Shown one piece after another: positions 17,810-25,470 of a stretch of DNA of 64,000 bases. Position 1 is the stretch's first letter, and each line of letters begins with the position of its first letter. The stretch is from Planctomycetaceae bacterium (GTDB lineage: Bacteria; Planctomycetota; Planctomycetia; Pirellulales; Pirellulaceae): positions 1-64,000 of the forward strand of contig JAIYDN010000048.1 in the NCBI GenBank assembly GCA_027487485.1, written 5' to 3'. Made by a program: the position numbers and the translations under genes. The notes under the pieces were generated by a model. The model had not been told where the DNA came from. It made no database searches and saw nothing but the letters and a program-made list of their open reading frames with translations.

Positions 17810-18586
17810 ATGAAATGTATTATCATTGGAGACTTGAAAGACACTAATGCAATATCTTGCATTAGCAGTTTTGCGTTTATTGAACATCAGCTTGATATTC
17901 CGCTTGGTAACGAAGCGTTTGCAAATGCGAAATCAAAACTTGAAGGTTTTTTTGGCGCAAAGCCGTCTGTTTGGTGGCTTATAGATCTTCCAAAGCGGTT
18001 TGCGAAATCATTCCTGCAAAACAGCCAAGAGTTCGATCGCTTTGTTATTGTCTTCTTGCCTTTGCATTTGCCCCTAGAGCTTCAACAGCAACTTGGCGTA
18101 TGTTCTCATGAGGAAGTTGCCAAGCGGATAGGAAGTACCATTCGAGAGTCTTCCACAATGCAGATGTTTCTTTCGATCCTAGTGACGTCCGACTTGGCCT
18201 TACTGGAGAACCCCAGCAGGGTGTTTAGAGAGTTTAGCGGTGTCCTAGACTACAAATCATTTGGGGAAAGCAACCTTGTCGTCAAGTCAATTCTCCAGTC
18301 AAACATTGAATGTTTTAAGGAAGGGGCCAACGAATTCAAGCGGCTGGTAAAGTGGGACCAAAGCAAGAGGATTCTCGACTTTATTTGTTTGACGGTGGTT
18401 TTCCCAGTTGTAGTAGGAATAGCGAGTGGATTCGGGGAAACAGTTTATAAAGAGAGTAAAGAGTTAGCAACGCAGGGAATGACGTTTTTCTTAACGCTCG
18501 CTCACTCGATTCAACTAGCAATTGTTGTTTGCGTTTTTCTTTCCGCTTCGTACGTCATTTACAAATTTTTTGCTATATGGAAGTAA
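17810..18586 (+). CDS. Protein with cytoplasmic alpha/beta-like domain and two C-terminal membrane helices
   Basis: 258 residues. Residues 1-180 are soluble and begin with a beta-strand-like run (MKCIIIGDLKD). The hydrophobic segments at about 188-207 (ILDFICLTVVFPVVVGIASG) and 230-254 (LAHSIQLAIVVCVFLSASYVIYKFF) are good transmembrane helices separated by a charged loop. A soluble N-terminal domain joined to two C-terminal helices is the layout of many membrane-acting effectors in bacterial immunity. No named family is recognised. It follows the 972-aa gene by 21 nt on the same strand. Confidence 0.75.
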   Translation: MKCIIIGDLKDTNAISCISSFAFIEHQLDIPLGNEAFANAKSKLEGFFGAKPSVWWLIDLPKRFAKSFLQNSQEFDRFVIVFLPLHLPLELQQQLGVCSHEEVAKRIGSTIRESSTMQMFLSILVTSDLALLENPSRVFREFSGVLDYKSFGESNLVVKSILQSNIECFKEGANEFKRLVKWDQSKRILDFICLTVVFPVVVGIASGFGETVYKESKELATQGMTFFLTLAHSIQLAIVVCVFLSASYVIYKFFAIWK

Positions 18587-18811
18587 CTTTGAGAGGATGT
18601 TAGGCAAGTCCAAAGCAACTTAGACGTCCAGTTAAGAGTTCCCTAATCGACGATAGTCGCATCGAAGTACAACTGGGATAAATAAAAGTGGTTATTTAGC
18701 GTCCGTGGGATGCCTCCCAGAATGCCCACGAGCACGGGATGAAGAAACTGCTTGACGCAGATGATTTGTTATGGCATCGTGAACTTAATGCCACATCAGG
18801 GAGGTCAAGTC

Positions 18812-19084
18812 ATGCATCTATTAGAAGGGGAAAGCGAGCGCGTCTTCCGTTCCAAGCTGGATTCGTCAGGCCGCATCGTTTTGCCACGGGAAGTCCGTGA
18901 GCGCATGTCATTGAAGTTCGGCGATGGCGTATTGCTAATCGATGATGCCGAAGGGGTGCGTCTTGAAACACCGGAGCAGTCGCTTCGTGAAGCGCAAGCT
19001 TATTTCTCAAAGCTTGTTGAACCTGGTGTAAGCGTGGTGGACGAATTGCTTCGCGAGCGTCGTGAAGAGGCGGCACGTGAATAA
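18812..19084 (+). CDS. AbrB/MazE/SpoVT-fold antitoxin
   Basis: 90 residues from the ATG at 18812, preceded by AGGGAGG; an in-frame start at 18752 is less likely. The segment RSKLDSSGRIVLPREVRERMSLKFGDGVLLIDDAEGVRLETPE is a swapped-hairpin AbrB-type DNA-binding domain, as in VapB and MazE antitoxins. The C-terminal helix (EAQAYFSKLVEPGVSVVDELLRERREEAARE) would neutralise the toxin. Its last codons overlap the start of the PIN toxin gene by 8 nt. Such pairs usually repress their own promoter. Confidence 0.9.
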   Translation: MHLLEGESERVFRSKLDSSGRIVLPREVRERMSLKFGDGVLLIDDAEGVRLETPEQSLREAQAYFSKLVEPGVSVVDELLRERREEAARE

Positions 19085-19475
19085 GGTTGTGCTCGACGCT
19101 TCGGCAGTGCTTGCCGTATTCTTCTTGGAAGAAGGCAAGCAAGCAGTCGAGCCCGTCCTGTTTGGAGCCAGCATGTCTGCTGTGAATTATAGCGAGGTTT
19201 TGAAGAAAGCGGTTGAGAAGCGAGGAAGCCTTCAGCAAGCACGGTACTTTCTCGATCGACAATCGATCAGTATTGTTCCATTCGACGCTTCGCAAGCAGT
19301 CCTTGCCGCGTCGATACTGCCGCAAACATCACCCTTTGGATTGTCGTTTGCTGATCGAGCGTGTCTGAGCCTTGGAATGAAGCTGCAATATAAGGTCTAC
19401 ACTGCTGAGCAGCGTATGGGTGAAACTCAACTCGATGTGAAGGTGAAGTTGATTCGAAAACGAACCCTTGTTTAG
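19077..19475 (+). CDS. vapC: VapC-type PIN-domain toxin ribonuclease
   Basis: 132 residues from a GTG at 19077 that overlaps the antitoxin stop. The PIN fold is shown by VVLDASAVLAVFFLEEG (first acidic residue in LDASA), SAVNYSEVLKKAVEKRG (second acidic) and GLSFADRACLSLGMKL (third acidic, ADRACL). PIN toxins of the VapC family cut tRNA or rRNA with Mg2+ when the antitoxin is lost. All key acidic residues are visible. Together with the antitoxin it should help retain the island. Confidence 0.92.
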   Translation: MNKVVLDASAVLAVFFLEEGKQAVEPVLFGASMSAVNYSEVLKKAVEKRGSLQQARYFLDRQSISIVPFDASQAVLAASILPQTSPFGLSFADRACLSLGMKLQYKVYTAEQRMGETQLDVKVKLIRKRTLV

Positions 19476-19545
19476 GAACTTCCCGCACAGAACACGCGGC
19501 GAGCAGGGCAATTCCGCCGACAATTGGTAAGGAGGGAGATTGTCT

Positions 19546-20514
19546 ATGCAGGAACTTGAAGTCATCGGCAACGCGGCGTTGCCAGTTGCGAAGATCGAAG
19601 TATTGCCAAATGCCATTTTGCAGTTGGGAGCACAGGGACAATTTGCATGGGAAGAATTTTTCGCCGCCCAGATCCGAAACAAGCATACGCGGTCGGCTTA
19701 CCTTCACGCGGTGAAGGCATTTCTAACCTGGATTGAACCGCAGGAGCCGCAATTGGCAAGGATCACGCCCGGGATGGTTGGTCGTTATTTCGATCAATTG
19801 CAGATCTCGATTCCATCAAAGAAACTGCACATGTCGGCGATTCGAGGTTTTTTCGATGTCCTCGTGTTACGCCATATCTGCATGCTCAATCCAGCTTTGT
19901 CAGTACGGACCGAGCGATACTCTGTTAGTGAGGGAAAGACCCCAGAGATTACACCGCAGCAAGCACGCCAATTGCTCGAGTCCATCGACACTGCTTCGCC
20001 GAGCGGAATTCGCGACAAAGCGATCATCGCAACGCTCATCTTTACGGCTGTGCGAGCGGGAGCAATCGCCAAATTACGAGTGCTGGATTTGGTCAATGAA
20101 GGCAACCAGTATTCACTTCGTTTCAGTGAAAAGGGAGGCAAACAACGAGCCATTCCAGTTCGGCACGATCTGCAATTAATGTTGTTCGAATATTTGGATT
20201 TGCTCGGGGGAGGGGAGTCAAAAGATTCCCCGCTGTTTAGGAGCATGAGCCGCAAAGGCTATTACTCCGAGAGCGGTTTGAGTGGCGTCGACATTTGTCG
20301 ATTGGTTAAACGTCGCCTTCGGCTGGCAAAATTGCCGCCGCAGATTTCGCCTCATAGTTTTCGGTCGTGTACCGCAACCAGTCTACTACTACATGGGACC
20401 CCACTTGAGGATGTACAATATTTGCTTGGGCACTCCGACAGTCGTATCACAAAACTTTACGATCGACGTCAGAGGGAAGTCACGAGAAACATCGTTGAGC
20501 GGATATCCGTGTAA
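19546..20514 (+). CDS. Tyrosine recombinase (XerC/D-like integrase)
   Basis: 322 residues from the ATG at 19546 after a GGAGGG ribosome site. The N-terminal SAM-like core-binding domain covers about residues 35-110. The catalytic domain carries the first Arg in FTAVRAGAIAKL, a Lys hairpin SEKGGKQRAIPV, the box II HSFR, LLGHSDSRIT, and the nucleophile Tyr in LYDRR. Family members cut and rejoin DNA at specific sites. It lies 70 nt after vapC and 42 nt before a HEAT-repeat gene on the same strand, and is separate from the integrase at the tRNA end, so the island may hold two elements. Confidence 0.92.
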   Translation: MQELEVIGNAALPVAKIEVLPNAILQLGAQGQFAWEEFFAAQIRNKHTRSAYLHAVKAFLTWIEPQEPQLARITPGMVGRYFDQLQISIPSKKLHMSAIRGFFDVLVLRHICMLNPALSVRTERYSVSEGKTPEITPQQARQLLESIDTASPSGIRDKAIIATLIFTAVRAGAIAKLRVLDLVNEGNQYSLRFSEKGGKQRAIPVRHDLQLMLFEYLDLLGGGESKDSPLFRSMSRKGYYSESGLSGVDICRLVKRRLRLAKLPPQISPHSFRSCTATSLLLHGTPLEDVQYLLGHSDSRITKLYDRRQREVTRNIVERISV

Positions 20515-20556
20515 TCCTGCCTTACGATCGGTGCTTGAACATCAAGGAAAACGAAT

Positions 20557-22491
20557 ATGGACGAATGGGTTGAAGATGGGCAAATTCGATCGAAGATGCT
20601 TTCTTTATTGGAACTTTTGGATGGAAACTCTACCCAGGATGTAGATCAGCTACTTTCGGAATTCCGTGAGATGAACACCGTATATGGCGCAGAGAGTTGT
20701 TTTCAAACTCTCGAAAATCTGACGGAAGACTGCGATCAGCGAACGAGAATTCTTGGGAGCGTATTCCTGTTGCTTTGCAATCGAGATTCGCCCAAAGCAC
20801 ATCGAGCAATCGAAAATCTGAACGAAGGTCTAATGAGCGAGGTTGAAGCGCGAAGAAACTTCTGCCTAGTCTGGATGTTTAACATCGGTTGTTCGGGTCC
20901 AGCGTCGATTCCTTATTTGGGGCCATTGCTTTCTGTCGACGTACCAATTGAGAAACCTGATTCTCTCCGAAGTTGGGCAGCGGCATGTGTTCTTGATGCA
21001 AACGATGGGCAAGGCGAGCACGCCTTCGTCGTAACAGCAGCATTTAGGATTCTTCATGCATGTTTGCTTCACGGAGACATCACATCTGCAATAGTCGCGG
21101 GGCGTGCTTTCATTAAGCACGGGAAGCTACGTGACCAACGAAAAGCTTTGCAAACACTTCTCGATCTCTATGATGCGCACGAACCTTTAGACGCAAAAGC
21201 AACGATACTTGGGCAAATTGGAAAATTTGAGGTTGATTCTTCACGAGTTCGTAAAACTCTATCGGAAGCGGCCCTGTCGAACGGCCATCCTGTATCTTTT
21301 AGGACGATGGCCCTCCACGCAATTCATCAACTCAACAGTTCCGGCAGTTGGGTTGACGGTGTGCTCTTGCAGGTTCTAGCATCAGAAGATGCAGACCTGA
21401 TATGGCAATCGGCCATCCGGCTTTTTGATCGGCACAAGTCAATTCCGGAAGAAGGCTGGGTAACAATCATCCAGTTTCTCCATCACCACAATCGAGTCAT
21501 GAGACAAGTTGCAGCCAGCTTGATAGGTGATTTAGGAAGACGGCATGAGAATGCGGTTTCCGCATTATGGGAGCAACTGTTTTTAGAACCGGATCAGGAA
21601 ACTCTGATACGACTAATTGATGCGGTCGCAGCTTTAGGGGCATCGATTGTGCATAGAGCGGTGTCTGCGCTTGAGGCCTGTGACGCCCGCAATATTCCAC
21701 TGATACAAACGATACTGTTTCGCGTTGGCGAAAAATGTATCGAAGAAGTAGTCAAGACTTGTTTTGAATCACCCAATCCTATTGTACGGAATGCGGCGTC
21801 GGCGGTATTGCATTCCTTGGGCGCAAAAGCACAAGAGGCAATTCCGGTCATCAAGATAATACTTGCTGACATCAACTCCGAAAGCATTGAGGACGCACTA
21901 AACGCATGTACTTACATGGGGCCTTACGCAAAGGACGCTGCTCCAGAGTTGTGCAGACTGCTCGATCATAAGGATGTCCCGGTGCAAAGACTGGCAGAAC
22001 ATGTTTTGGAAAACATGGGTTCCTTTTGCATCGAGCCCCTGTTGGATTACTTGCCGATGGCCTCTATCGGATTGGAGCGGGCGGAAAGACTGCTCGATCG
22101 AGTGGAGGAACGGTTCACTAGACTTGCTAGCCGAAGCAGAGATATACATGGCATCACAAACAGGAAAGAGCTAGAGCTCTTTTATTGGATTGCCCGTTTG
22201 CTGATCAGCAACAGCAAACTTTCGAATAGAGATATCTCCGCGAGACTTAAAAATTTGAAAATCGAGGGAAAGGTTAACTCGAAGTTACCCTCAAGCGAAT
22301 CGAAGATACGTCAACTAATCGAGAAGCTAGAGAAGGAGCTAACAATCAACACGAAGAGCGCAAATCCAATTCGATTGATTGATCGGGAGAGTCGTCGCAA
22401 GGAAGGGCTTACAAGTTTCGGCAAAGCACTCTATCAGCGAATTCGGAACGGACTCGGTTCGGAGATCGATCCGCATTTCATATCAATTTGA
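20557..22491 (+). CDS. HEAT/ARM-repeat protein with a possible C-terminal winged helix
   Basis: 644 residues, ATG at 20557 after an AAGGA site. Residues about 150-530 contain repeated helical pairs typical of HEAT repeats (for example VMRQVAASLIGDLGRRHENAVSALWEQLF and PIVRNAASAVLHSLGAKAQEAIPVIKIIL). These form a curved scaffold for protein contacts. Residues about 550-620 (ELFYWIARLLISNSKLSNRDISARLKNLKIEGKVNSKLPSSESKIRQLIEKL) look like a helix-turn-helix, which is inference. No enzymatic motif is seen. It follows the recombinase on the same strand, so it may be its partner or an independent cargo gene. Confidence 0.75.
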   Translation: MDEWVEDGQIRSKMLSLLELLDGNSTQDVDQLLSEFREMNTVYGAESCFQTLENLTEDCDQRTRILGSVFLLLCNRDSPKAHRAIENLNEGLMSEVEARRNFCLVWMFNIGCSGPASIPYLGPLLSVDVPIEKPDSLRSWAAACVLDANDGQGEHAFVVTAAFRILHACLLHGDITSAIVAGRAFIKHGKLRDQRKALQTLLDLYDAHEPLDAKATILGQIGKFEVDSSRVRKTLSEAALSNGHPVSFRTMALHAIHQLNSSGSWVDGVLLQVLASEDADLIWQSAIRLFDRHKSIPEEGWVTIIQFLHHHNRVMRQVAASLIGDLGRRHENAVSALWEQLFLEPDQETLIRLIDAVAALGASIVHRAVSALEACDARNIPLIQTILFRVGEKCIEEVVKTCFESPNPIVRNAASAVLHSLGAKAQEAIPVIKIILADINSESIEDALNACTYMGPYAKDAAPELCRLLDHKDVPVQRLAEHVLENMGSFCIEPLLDYLPMASIGLERAERLLDRVEERFTRLASRSRDIHGITNRKELELFYWIARLLISNSKLSNRDISARLKNLKIEGKVNSKLPSSESKIRQLIEKLEKELTINTKSANPIRLIDRESRRKEGLTSFGKALYQRIRNGLGSEIDPHFISI

Positions 22492-22545
22492 CAATTGCCT
22501 TTACAACTGCTATCCGATTTAAGTCATCTTAGTTCGGAGGCATGA

Positions 22546-22923
22546 ATGAGTTCAAATCGAATCGGAATCGATGTTCCAAGCGCCAAAATCCAACGCGATC
22601 AGATCTTTGACCGCAACTTAGGCGAACATCCTCAGCATCGCGGCATAAATACGACTCGTTCCAATCAACAAGCTCTGCTGAGCGGGCACTATGTTGCAAT
22701 GGTCATGTTAGAAGACCACCTAGCTTTCGGAGCATATTACCAGGAACTTGGAATTGCCAGTCCTTTCCCGATCGTCAGTCGTCCGGATGCGATAGCCCAG
22801 CTAAACGAGGAGTACGTGTTTTTCGGCATTTCCTCTGGTCTGAACCAGACCGGACAGTTGGTACGAGATTTTGAGAAAGCAGCAAAAGGGAAGGCAAGCG
22901 AAGTTGCCGGACGTAAACGATGA
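22546..22923 (+). CDS. Small hypothetical protein
   Basis: 125 residues with a good GGAGG site just before the ATG at 22546. The sequence (MSSNRIGIDVPSAKIQRDQIFDRNLGEHPQHRGINTTRSNQQALLSGHYVAMVMLEDHLAFGAYYQELG) has no family I recognise. It has no signal peptide or membrane helix. The C-terminus is basic. It stands between the HEAT-repeat gene and a predicted promoter. Confidence 0.6.
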   Translation: MSSNRIGIDVPSAKIQRDQIFDRNLGEHPQHRGINTTRSNQQALLSGHYVAMVMLEDHLAFGAYYQELGIASPFPIVSRPDAIAQLNEEYVFFGISSGLNQTGQLVRDFEKAAKGKASEVAGRKR

Positions 22924-22963
22924 GGTCTTTTGCAAATTCCCCTGCGCACAAAAAAAGTTTTTT

Positions 22964-22992
22964 TTGACATGTACTTGGTCATTTAGATATTT
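22964..22992 (+). promoter_or_regulatory. Candidate sigma70-type promoter
   Basis: TTGACA at 22964-22969, a 17-base spacer, then ATATTT at 22987-22992. It follows an A7-GT8 tract and would drive the gene starting at 23102. Confidence 0.5.
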
Positions 22993-23101
22993 TCCCCACA
23001 GTCGCACAGAAGAGCTTTGACCGTTCGTCAGGCCACTTTTTGTTACTTGAAGCAGTGCATTTGTCGTTGGAACGCTGTTCGTGAAGCGGGGAGACCAATT
23101 A

Positions 23102-23566
23102 ATGATTAAAGAGGACGTTGAAGAGTTGGCCCTTGAAGGCCTTGTTACAGTTGTGGCCACCAACCTGAAATTGTTTCGAACCTTCGTTGACATAGTGCTT
23201 TGCTACGAAGCGGGTGCCCGATCCCAAAACGCAGTTGCCAGCGTTTTTGAGTCTATTTCAATGGAATCCATTTCAAGTAGTCAGAGGTTCAGTCCAGCGA
23301 CTGTCTGTCGAGCAATACACGGCGTGGAAGTGTTGTTGCAGGAGGCAAACCTATGCAGTGCTCACGAGTCGCTTTTTGTTAGCAAAGGTGTTGGACGCCA
23401 GCGAGTACCTTCGCTGACAGGCAGTAAATGGTGCAGCCGAATTCAAAATATCATGGTTCAACTGAGAATTGTAAGTGAAGATCAATTCGCGGAAGCGTTG
23501 GAGTCCTTCAGGACGGTTTTGGCTACCGGTAGTTCGACAGGCACCGCAGCGAGTGGGAAGAGATAG
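23102..23566 (+). CDS. Hypothetical helical protein
   Basis: 154 residues from the ATG at 23102, with GGGGAG about 8 nt before it; an in-frame GTG at 23081 is less likely. The sequence (MIKEDVEELALEGLVTVVATNLKLFRTFVDIVLCYEAGARSQNAVASVFESISMESISSSQRFSPATVCRAIHGVEVLLQEANL) is largely helical, with no recognised family. Residues 60-85 might be a helix-turn-helix. It is the first gene of a run of closely spaced small island genes extending to 27894. Confidence 0.6.
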   Translation: MIKEDVEELALEGLVTVVATNLKLFRTFVDIVLCYEAGARSQNAVASVFESISMESISSSQRFSPATVCRAIHGVEVLLQEANLCSAHESLFVSKGVGRQRVPSLTGSKWCSRIQNIMVQLRIVSEDQFAEALESFRTVLATGSSTGTAASGKR

Positions 23567-23757
23567 GTATTTCAAGTTTTGAAAAACTAGGCAACGGGCT
23601 TCGGATAGGAACAATGGGATAACGCAAGTCGGGCTGCAGAGTGGTACTGAAGTAATTGTAGATCATATCACTCAAGTCCGCTCGCGATGTTTTTACCTTG
23701 GCGGCCAACGTGGACGCCAAAATTGGTTTGGAAAGCTTGTTTTAAGAGGAATTCATT

Positions 23758-23904
23758 ATGTCGCACGGGTGGCTTCACACTGTTTTGCACGTAATTGGTC
23801 ACGTCGCTGAGCACGAGCGCAAAAGCGGCCATACTAAAAATGCAAACGGCTTATCGTTACTTGCACTCGGTCTTTGGGGTGCTTCGTTGTTTAAAAAGAA
23901 GTAG
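23758..23904 (+). CDS. Small 48-residue protein
   Basis: The ATG at 23758 follows AAGAGGAA at good spacing, and the frame runs to TAG at 23902-23904. The sequence begins MSHGWLHTVLHVIGHVAEHERK, with several His, and ends in a short hydrophobic run (LSLLALGLWGASLFKKK) that could associate with the membrane. Function unknown. The ribosome site and the position between other small island genes argue that it is real. Confidence 0.55.
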   Translation: MSHGWLHTVLHVIGHVAEHERKSGHTKNANGLSLLALGLWGASLFKKK

Positions 23905-23938
23905 TCTCAAGTACCGATTGCGATGAAGGAGAAAAGCC

Positions 23939-24364
23939 ATGTATTGGCTATTTAACAAGCAAAAGCGGTTTGATTGGAAGTCAAGCCGCTTTGTTCGGGC
24001 CCTTGGGCTCGATTGTAAAAGAAATGGCATAGGTCAATTCACGGTTCGGGTTGCCATTGACCGTGGTTACCTGATTCGAATCCATAACCAAGATTCATGC
24101 GTTCATTTCATTGGCCTTCCAGGTATTGCATTTTGCCCAAAGGCTTTCCCTTGGAAGCTGCTCGCATGGTTGCTTATTCGCAACAGTGAATTGAAAAACG
24201 GCGCGTGGCATCTGGTGGCTGAGGATGGAAACGTGACTTGCCGGTTCTGCTGCGTTGTCCCGATGAACGGATTCAATAGGGCTTCGACCAAGCGAGCCAT
24301 CGAAACGACCTTGAGCGAGATCACCTCTGCCAAGCGTAAGTATCAAGCCGTTCAATCGGTTTGA
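23939..24364 (+). CDS. Hypothetical protein, possibly of the YbjN/secretion-chaperone fold
   Basis: 141 residues, ATG at 23939 after AAGGAG. The alternating pattern of strands and helices (FTVRVAIDRGYLIRIHNQDSCVHFIGLPG...LLAWLLIRNSELKNGAWHLVAEDGNVTCRFCCVVPMNGFNRASTKRAIETTLSEI) resembles YbjN-like or type III chaperone-like proteins. This is an impression from the pattern, not a firm assignment. Those proteins are usually small dimeric binding partners. It belongs to the run of small island genes. Confidence 0.55.
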   Translation: MYWLFNKQKRFDWKSSRFVRALGLDCKRNGIGQFTVRVAIDRGYLIRIHNQDSCVHFIGLPGIAFCPKAFPWKLLAWLLIRNSELKNGAWHLVAEDGNVTCRFCCVVPMNGFNRASTKRAIETTLSEITSAKRKYQAVQSV

Positions 24365-24408
24365 TCCAATTCAAACCATTTTGTGTCTGTTTAATGTGGA
24401 GCTAAGAA

Positions 24409-24630
24409 ATGAAACCGCTAAAGACCAGGTGCGCCATTTGGGACGCAATCATCATTCCGTCGTTTGTCGCGAGGCTACGATTCGGCCATCGGACCCCCTT
24501 GAGACGATGGCCCTTATTCGGCCCCTATATCAATCATCCCGAACCCAACAGCGTGTGGCCATTACTGGATGGCTCATTTTGTTTCCCGTTCCCAAAATTG
24601 GGATTCTGGCCAAGCTTTAATGCCATATAA
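24409..24630 (+). CDS. Small hypothetical protein
   Basis: 73 residues from an ATG at 24409 after GGAG. The sequence is rich in Pro, Trp and Phe (RRWPLFGPYINHPEPNSVWPLLDGSFCFPFPKLGFWPSF). No family recognised. An overlapping frame at 24381 lacks a ribosome site. It is followed 18 nt later by the ParB-like gene. Confidence 0.45.
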   Translation: MKPLKTRCAIWDAIIIPSFVARLRFGHRTPLRRWPLFGPYINHPEPNSVWPLLDGSFCFPFPKLGFWPSFNAI

Positions 24631-24648
24631 GGAAAGGGTGGGATCCTC

Positions 24649-25470
24649 ATGAACATGAAGAATCAGAAAATCGAGTTAGTGGACATTCACCTGCTTAGAG
24701 TATCGGAAAATCTGAGAGGCGAAGTTACCCCAGCCTCCGTTCAAGATATTGCGGAAAGCCTGCCGAAGGTTGGCATGATACATGCCATCTTGGCAAGAAA
24801 ATGTGATATGCAGGTTGAAGATGGGGCGCGAAGACTTCTGGCCGCAAAACTAGCTGGCTGGACACAAGTCCCTGTTCTGTTCGTTGATGAATTGGAATCG
24901 GATTCGCATGCAGTTCAGCGGCAAATCATTGCCAACACGCAACGCGAGGCCTTGCCGCCAACGGTCGTAGCCAAAGGGATTTTTGAGTTGATGGAAAGTG
25001 CTAAATGCCCTGCTCGCGAAGCGGCAGCCCTAGTTGGCCTGTCTACAAATGCGGGGAAACTCACTCGCATGATGCGACTGCCTGCCGAGCAGTTGGCGTT
25101 GATTGATGAAGGAAAGATACCTCCGAGTAGTGGTTACCTTTTGAGCCAAGTGGAGGACCCGGCCAAACAAGCGGAGCTCGCAAGTCAGATAGTCGAGAAG
25201 AAACTAACGCGAGACGGCTTGCAACGAATCATCCAAGCGATGAAGTCGTCGAATCCGGTTAAAACGACGAAGACAATTAGGAAATCAACAATTGTCATGG
25301 ATGGCGGTCGATCCGTTACGATTGCAGCTCCAGGGCTCAACCTTACCGCAATGATTTCGTGCTTGGAAGCACTCTTGAAACGAGCGAAACAAGAACGAAA
25401 AAGAGGAATCGAGTTGGAAACGTTCGTAAAGATGCTTCTCGATCAATCACAGAAGGTGGCTGAGCAATGA
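24649..25470 (+). CDS. ParB/RepB/Spo0J-like protein
   Basis: 273 residues. The N-terminal ParB/sulfiredoxin-like domain contains ENLRGE and GARRLLAAKLAGWTQVPVLFVDE (canonical GERRxxAAxxAG), then a helix-turn-helix (AREAAALVGLSTNAGKLTRMMRLP). ParB proteins bind a centromere-like site and hydrolyse CTP, but some plasmid versions are nucleases or transcription regulators. No ParA lies beside it. The gene overlaps the downstream coupling-type ATPase by 4 nt (ATGA), which ties it to transfer or DNA handling rather than classical partition. The specific role is inference. Confidence 0.88.
   Translation: MNMKNQKIELVDIHLLRVSENLRGEVTPASVQDIAESLPKVGMIHAILARKCDMQVEDGARRLLAAKLAGWTQVPVLFVDELESDSHAVQRQIIANTQREALPPTVVAKGIFELMESAKCPAREAAALVGLSTNAGKLTRMMRLPAEQLALIDEGKIPPSSGYLLSQVEDPAKQAELASQIVEKKLTRDGLQRIIQAMKSSNPVKTTKTIRKSTIVMDGGRSVTIAAPGLNLTAMISCLEALLKRAKQERKRGIELETFVKMLLDQSQKVAEQ

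Noticed and set aside
24649-25470. Plasmid partition system (parAB)
   Set aside because: Only a ParB-like gene is present. No ParA ATPase gene lies in the window, so a classical partition locus cannot be claimed.
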